Below, one piece after another: positions 58,441 to 64,000 of a DNA stretch of 64,000 bases; positions within the stretch are counted from its first letter, which is position 1; each line of letters begins with the position of its first letter. Origin of the DNA: Elysia chlorotica. Lineage: Eukaryota; Mollusca; Gastropoda; Plakobranchidae. The position numbers and the translations under genes were made by a program. The stretch is from contig RQTK01000003.1 in NCBI GenBank assembly GCA_003991915.1, positions 921,761-985,760 on the forward strand, written 5' to 3'. The notes under the pieces are model-generated. The model was given only the letters and a program-made list of their open reading frames with translations, was not told where the DNA came from and did no database searches.

Positions 58441-60919
58441 AGAGAAGAAGGCAATGAAGGTTCCACAAGAATGAAAGTTTAATGGCTTTGAAAGCCTAGC
58501 CAGTACAATCTATAATCTTAACGGATTTGAAAATATTGAATTTTAATACCATATATATTGCTCATACAACCTGAGCTTTTCTATTTTTTGTTTGAGTGGT
58601 AAGATTAAAAGGGTGGTGATTTTCTTAATATCTGCAGGCTAATTTTAGTAGATCAATCAGAATGCTCGAAATGCGTCTTTCTATGTATTTCAACATATTA
58701 ACTGTAATTCTAGGAGAGCTGTGCAGGAACGAGAATAGGGAGCAGGCCTAAGCCGATTAGCTATCTCATGTATTTTTAGTCTCATGGTTAGGAACCAGAT
58801 GATAACGCGGTCCCATATTTCTTACATTAAATGAGCGCAATTTAATTGCCCCTGCTCTCCAAGGATCCTAACAATGTGAGGTTATAGCTCCCCTGGGTGT
58901 CCTCAGACTTCTAGTGGGCCTTAACTACACAGGAATACGATATGGCTACTCTAGGCCTAGCCTTTTGGAATGCTCATACAACGCATACATGACTGTAATA
59001 CTTTTCTCTGGTAGTGCCTATGGAAGTTAGCGGTACGCCTATCGTTGCTGGACGAGTATGCCTCTTTCAATAACGTATTAAATGGCGACGGTCGTGTGCT
59101 GCAAAAGTCTGGAGATGCGCATGTGCCTATTATGGTGACAACCCTTAACAGATTTACTTGAACAAATTTGTCAAGCCAGATGTATAGTGGCTGGTGGTTT
59201 TGGGGTTACCCGGTAATATTTTCAACAAGACCAAATAATACGCACAAAAATGAAATAAAACAATTATCTAGCATAATACCATGTAGCCAAAAAAAGAAGA
59301 TGTGATCGAATACGTACATAGTGGTTGTTTGATTCTATTTTTATAATTATTTGTTGTTTCCTTTTTTTTGCTGTTTATTTGGGGATGTTTATACTTGTTT
59401 TATTTTTTGTTTGTGTTCGTTTTGTAGGAGGAGACACATATCCAACAGCGAAGAACATTAATGGTATTCTTCCATATCCTAGATGGACAGTTTCGAAGAA
59501 AATTTTTATCACATGCGGACCAAATCTTCATAGTGTCCGTTATCTATCAAGGGCATTTAGGGTCATCATCCCTGAGAAATCTCCAGTCCGGTGTTTACAT
59601 GTGGATTAGGACAATGCGCGCACACTTTACCACTGACATCCGCGTGCACTGAAGTTAGATGACTGTGTGGTAGCAGCGCTGTTCAGCTCTACACGAAGCG
59701 GAGTCTGGCCACTTGAGACGGTGGCCTTGTACCGAATATGATGAGCACTCTCTAGCTGTGTGCAGTATTTTATATATACACAGACCAGGTAAAGATATAA
59801 ACATTTCACAACTACAATCATATAACAAGAGTTGTGACGCTAATGAGTCTTTTCTTTTTAACAAAAAAAATGTTCATTCATTGTGCCTCACTAAAATTTT
59901 GAGGCGCAAAAATACACCGCCATTTTGGCTAGTTGATTAAGCAAACAATACTACATTGAGCCACATAAGAGCCTAAACGAGTTTAATATAATTAGGATCC
60001 TAAATTAATAGTTTAGTTTGTGGTTGTCGGTTTATTTTGGAATTAAAAAAAAAAAACATATGAAGCGAGGAATTAGAATCATAATCATTTCTAATTTAAA
60101 TGATTTATTGAGAAGAAAGACCAGTCATTCACTAAGAAACTAAATGTAGTTACGCTAAAAGATCTTTAGTGGGCCAAGGGACGTGTAAATAAAATAATTC
60201 ATCAGATTAACTTGTGGATAGATCACGGTATTGCAAAATTAAAAATTATTTAATAACATTTACAAATTATGTTTTCATGGTATATTTTATGCATAAGATC
60301 GTTTAATTCTATTACAATGTTGTGTATGTTAAGGGTGTCGCTTTTCCTTGTTGTGGCTGTTCTCGTCACTGTTGCTCATGGTTTGTTTCTAGGGTTCAAG
60401 TGCATCACAATCACCTTAGAAGATAACGTCTTTATTTTTAACGTTGCGGTGCCATAACATAAATCTAAAACTTTCTCCTTTCCCGTAAGACAGGTGGGTG
60501 ACGTACCGGTGCTGAATGAAAATAGGTTACGGTTTATCTGTAGATCAATACTTGTGATCAACGCTGATGAAATTCCCACTGTCATGGCTTGAGTCGGGCG
60601 TGCGATGGGACAAATTATTTTAACAGTGCACGTGATGACCTCATTAATGATTTGTACTGTAGTGCTGATAATCTGTTGCCGTGACTCATGGTAGATTTTC
60701 AGAATACTTGATACACTTGTTTTGTAATTATGAATATCAATTGGTTGTACGCACGTGAGTAGAAATGATAATCAGTTGGATGTTTTAACGAAGTCACTTA
60801 ACATACAAGTCATCCCACTCACAGAAGCATCTCACATTTTGCAAAATGTCAAAGTTATGAATTTACTCCCAAATTATTAAAAGGCATAAACTTAAATATG
60901 ATTGGTTTTATTGTAAAAG
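58441..60919. other. gene-free region
   Basis: No recognised gene. The plus-strand open frame at about 59325-59650 begins with a hydrophobic, T-rich-encoded stretch and has no family resemblance. The region includes ordinary AT-rich sequence with TACATGTA motifs. Confidence 0.5.
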
Positions 60920-61155
60920 ATAGTGAGTGAGTAAGGTTATTTCTACGGCACGTCAGCACAGTAACGGCTATATTGTGCCCCTGATGTCCTAAAACAGTTA
61001 ATACATTACTAGTAGCAAAGGTGATTCCTTTATCTCTCTGAGTAGCAAAAGCACAAAAATTGAGCACAAAAAGATTGGTTAAAAGTGAAGTATATGTTCA
61101 GCACTTTAAAAGATCCCCTTATAGGATGATCACAGTTAAATTTTATTATACAGAT
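60920..61155 (-). mobile_element. RNase H LINE 3' UTR fragment
   Basis: Begins GAGTGAGTAAGGTTATTTCT and carries ACGGCACGTCAGCACAGTAA, AACAGTTAATACATTACTAG and AAGATTGGTTAAAAGTGAAG. 5'-truncated at about 61155, immediately followed by another copy. Confidence 0.85.
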
Positions 61156-61162
61156 CAATATC

Positions 61163-61835
61163 CTTAAGAGTGAGTAAGTGAGTTTGTTTTTACAACACGT
61201 CAGCACGGTAACGGCTATAATTTTGCCTATGATGCTCTAAGACAGTTAATACATTATACTAGTAGCATCGACTCCTGTATCTCCCTAAGTGGTAAAAGCA
61301 TACAAATTGTGCATAAAAAGGTTGGTTAAAAGTAAAGGGTACATACAGTGGTTTAAAAGAACCATGTATAGCATTATCACAGTTAAATGTTATTATATAC
61401 ATCAATGTCCTTCAGATACCTCAGAAGGCGCTGAGAACTAACAAGTAAACATGCTCTCCAATGGTTTGGAAGTAAGGTACAGATTTTTTTTCAGGTCAAA
61501 AAGTGGATGTCAACCAGAATATGACTTATAGATAATTGACAGGTGCAGGTATGGCACTGTGGAGGCTCTTCAGCTGTCAGTAGGAAGGCGTGGGTAATAT
61601 GAGAATGTCCCAGTCGGACTCGATCGAGAACCACCTGGTCTCGTCTTCTAGACTGCGACACTCATGCCAAGTGATCTAAGTGTGGTATAACACAGTGTAG
61701 TTTGTTGTTTGTCAGGTTATTACATCACACCTTCTGGTTGTCTCTTATAAACTTATGCATGATTGGCTTCGCATCTGATGCAGGTATCTGCATCCGAGGA
61801 AGTTCCAGTTCGAGCCAGATCTTTCATTTTCTTCA
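61163..61835 (-). mobile_element. RNase H LINE 3' UTR and ORF end
   Basis: Begins GAGTGAGTAAGTGAGTTTGT, then the family blocks, AATGTCCTTCAGATACCTCA, GGTTTGGAAGTAAGGTACAG and GATTGGCTTCGCATCTGATG. Collinear with 56.5-57.2 kb. Confidence 0.85.
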
Positions 61836-61846
61836 ATTCCAATAAA

Positions 61847-62140
61847 GCACTAGGTCTCATCTTCTAGTATGGGACACTCCCGCCCAGTGAACTAAATGTG
61901 GTTGCCCACAGTGAAGTTTTATTTGTCCGGTTATTTCGTCGCCCTTTCCAGTTAGCTCTTATAAACGTATATATAATTGGCTTCGCATCTGATGCAGGTA
62001 TTTGTACCTGGGTTAATATGTAAAGAATGTTTGAATTTTTCAATTTTGCCTCTCCTATTGGCTTTTATCAGGGAACTGGGGTCAGAGACGATTAAGAATT
62101 TGTATTTTCTTGAGGTGGATACAGTGTCGAGTAATTTACT
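61847..62140 (-). mobile_element. further RNase H LINE fragment
   Basis: Repeats part of the preceding fragment (GTCTCATCTTCTAG ... CGCCCAGTGA ... TTGGCTTCGCATCTGATGCA at about 61980) and continues to the RNase H coding stretch (TTGAGGTGGATACAGTGTCG at about 62113). A separate, diverged copy or a tandem rearrangement. Confidence 0.7.
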
Positions 62141-62234
62141 CTAGAAAAAAAAATAAAACGCATCCCTTTTGTTTTCCGATCTCCTGAAGAGATCTACAAG
62201 ACGGTGTTTTCAGCCAGGGCTGGCGCAGAAGGAT

Positions 62235-62330
62235 GAGTCTCTTAAGTCAGTGTCGGGCTCGAGTTCGTGATGAACGCAGCATATTACAGGTGGGCGCTTT
62301 ATCCCCACAGCCACCGGCTAATCGTTTCAA
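62235..62330 (-). mobile_element. possible tRNA-like SINE head
   Basis: The minus strand reads GCCGGTGGCTGTGGGGATAA (A-box-like) and CACGAACTCGAGCCCGACAC (B-box-like) at tRNA spacing. No shared body follows. Weak. Confidence 0.3.
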
Positions 62331-64000
62331 CCAGGTCAAGTCATTAATTGAAATAATTCTGTTGAATATTTGAGGCCAATGAGTCATACATCAAATGAAT
62401 AAACATAGAATATGATTACATATATTTCCACCTTTCTTTAATAAACAAAGGACCATCCATTCCTCTAAATATTTGGTCTAAATAACATGCAATAGCATTA
62501 AGTATACATTCATGAGATGAGTGTAATATATTGCGAATTTTTTTTCAGAATTAGGTTCAACATAATTATTTACCCTATGATCCATATGTACTGCATTCAA
62601 AAATGATACGATATTCGTCTTCTTGAACTTTGCTAAAAATGTACAAACTGTCATCACTTATTTTGAAACGACACAGGTTGTTTTTAAAGTTAAGCGTTTG
62701 TTGCGAAGAATTGCAAATATTCTTCGTTTTCTGTCGGAGTGTAATGTTAAAACATAGGGATGATGGTGGAAATCTAGTTAGGTGGTACCAAATGTATCTG
62801 CTTGAGCATTTAATTCCTGAGTGCTCCAACCTTTAAGCCTTTCTTTAACTCCATTAACAAAAACATCTGTATCCCCAATTGCTTGACATAAAAACACTAC
62901 ACCAAAGCCCAATTAACATACTAGTTGGCGCATCGCCTATGCCCAATTTGAACGGCCACTACTATCATTGAGTACCAATTGTAGATAAACTTTCTTTGCG
63001 TATCTTTTAATATCTATTCTTAAGAGTCTAGTCCAACATTGTATTGCTTTGCTAAGATGATCCACAAAAAGGTGATATCTGCCACAATCTTTAACCGCTG
63101 CAGAGGTCCACGCTGTTTTCCAATATAAAGGGTCTCTTGAGTGTTATCTACATTTGAGTTGTACAAGTCTTGGAAGAAGTTATACGATTGACGCGGTAAT
63201 AGTTTACAAGATTTCAGGACTTGGCTTAACCAATCTTAGTTTTAAGAGTTCTCCAAAAAATCGAGAAATCTTTTCCGTTCAACAGGGATGTTAGGGCTTT
63301 TAATCTGTCTTCGTTATACTTGATTTATTTTGCTTACAAGTGTATTTGAAGGCCCTGCGTGACTCGATCAACTTATCAAGATCGTCGCTACAATTTCTAC
63401 CGTGAAAAGCTTGTACTAGTTGTAGGTGTTTGTATTTTTGTCTCTTTTGGTCCTCACATTCATTGCCCAACCACGGTGGTTGCCTTACTTATTGTTGCTC
63501 ACTACGATAGTTATTTTTTTTACTTGGCATGGTGACACTTGCCTTACTAAGCATATCATAAGTGTGTTAGGCGGAGAAAGACGTTTTCATTCAACTTTGT
63601 TTCGACTGTTTCCTCCACAAATTCAATAGTTTCAAGGTAAGTTTGTTTATCTCGTTCCATACCACCCTCTTTATTGGTGTTAGAGATATTTCGGGTTCAG
63701 TCACATTGTCTGAAAGACTTTCTAGCTCTGTATTTATTCTATACATAGAGGAAAATGATTGGAATCGGGGCTGGGGGTAACAGTAAAGAAACAATGAAAA
63801 ACTCCTTACTGACTATAAAATAGTGTACAACTGTTTCCCCTTATTAGCAATACAAGTAACGTTTCGCCACTTGTGCGATTATTAAGAATACACAGGCTGT
63901 TATCTAAACAGAACTGTACTTACCCCCGTGGGTGTTAATAGCATGGGGGTCACGAGACTGTCGGTGTGGCAGAGCTATATCATACAATTCACTGATCCCT
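62331..64000. other. gene-free region at window end
   Basis: Short AT-rich open frames only, none with a recognisable domain. A gene starting beyond the window cannot be excluded. Confidence 0.5.

Noticed and set aside
59325-59652. Two overlapping plus-strand open frames after a TTTTGTAG acceptor-like site
   Set aside because: No recognisable family, no donor with matching phase, and no neighbouring exons.

Overview
The window reads as a metazoan nuclear genome. Genes are spread out and split by GT-AG introns, the non-coding DNA is AT-rich and full of microsatellites, tRNA-derived SINEs are abundant, and non-LTR retrotransposon (LINE) remnants are common. The style of the SINEs and the two conserved genes fit a lophotrochozoan, most likely a mollusc (probably a gastropod); that placement is inference. 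No bacterial, organellar or viral gene block is visible. A run of 336 unknown bases sits inside a TTC microsatellite near 36.1 kb.

Layout: 1-5.4 kb is the 5' flank of the first gene, with two SINE copies and an unusual block of overlapping AGATCT/TCTAGA palindromes. 5.53-9.22 kb is a plus-strand three-exon gene for a 661-residue single-pass leucine-rich-repeat membrane protein. 9.2-16.2 kb is AT-rich, almost free of recognisable repeats, and may be a long 3' UTR. 16.3-22.4 kb is intergenic with SINEs, microsatellites and an orphan promoter-like segment. 22.5-46.2 kb is a plus-strand gene for an SLC7 light-chain amino-acid transporter of the LAT1/LAT2 type. It has two alternative, paralogous N-terminal cassettes (one split by an intron, one intronless) that can each splice in frame to the same nine downstream exons. 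46.2-64 kb holds no recognisable host gene. It contains a minus-strand CR1/L2-like LINE 3' end and a series of minus-strand fragments of one RNase H-containing LINE family.

How the genes work: the LRR protein is predicted to be a surface adhesion or receptor protein with a short acidic cytoplasmic tail ending in a class I PDZ ligand. The transporter is predicted to pair by disulfide with an SLC3 heavy chain and exchange large neutral amino acids. Nothing in the sequence links the two genes functionally.

Most notable: (i) the duplicated transporter N-terminal cassettes, with patchy nucleotide identity that suggests gene conversion; (ii) a 72-bp inverted repeat with 71/72 matching positions in a transporter intron, whose 64-nt loop has a same-length unpaired relative in the preceding intron; (iii) a modular SINE group in which different tRNA-like heads join one shared body; (iv) a same-orientation array of LINE fragments that includes a roughly 30-bp self-insertion.
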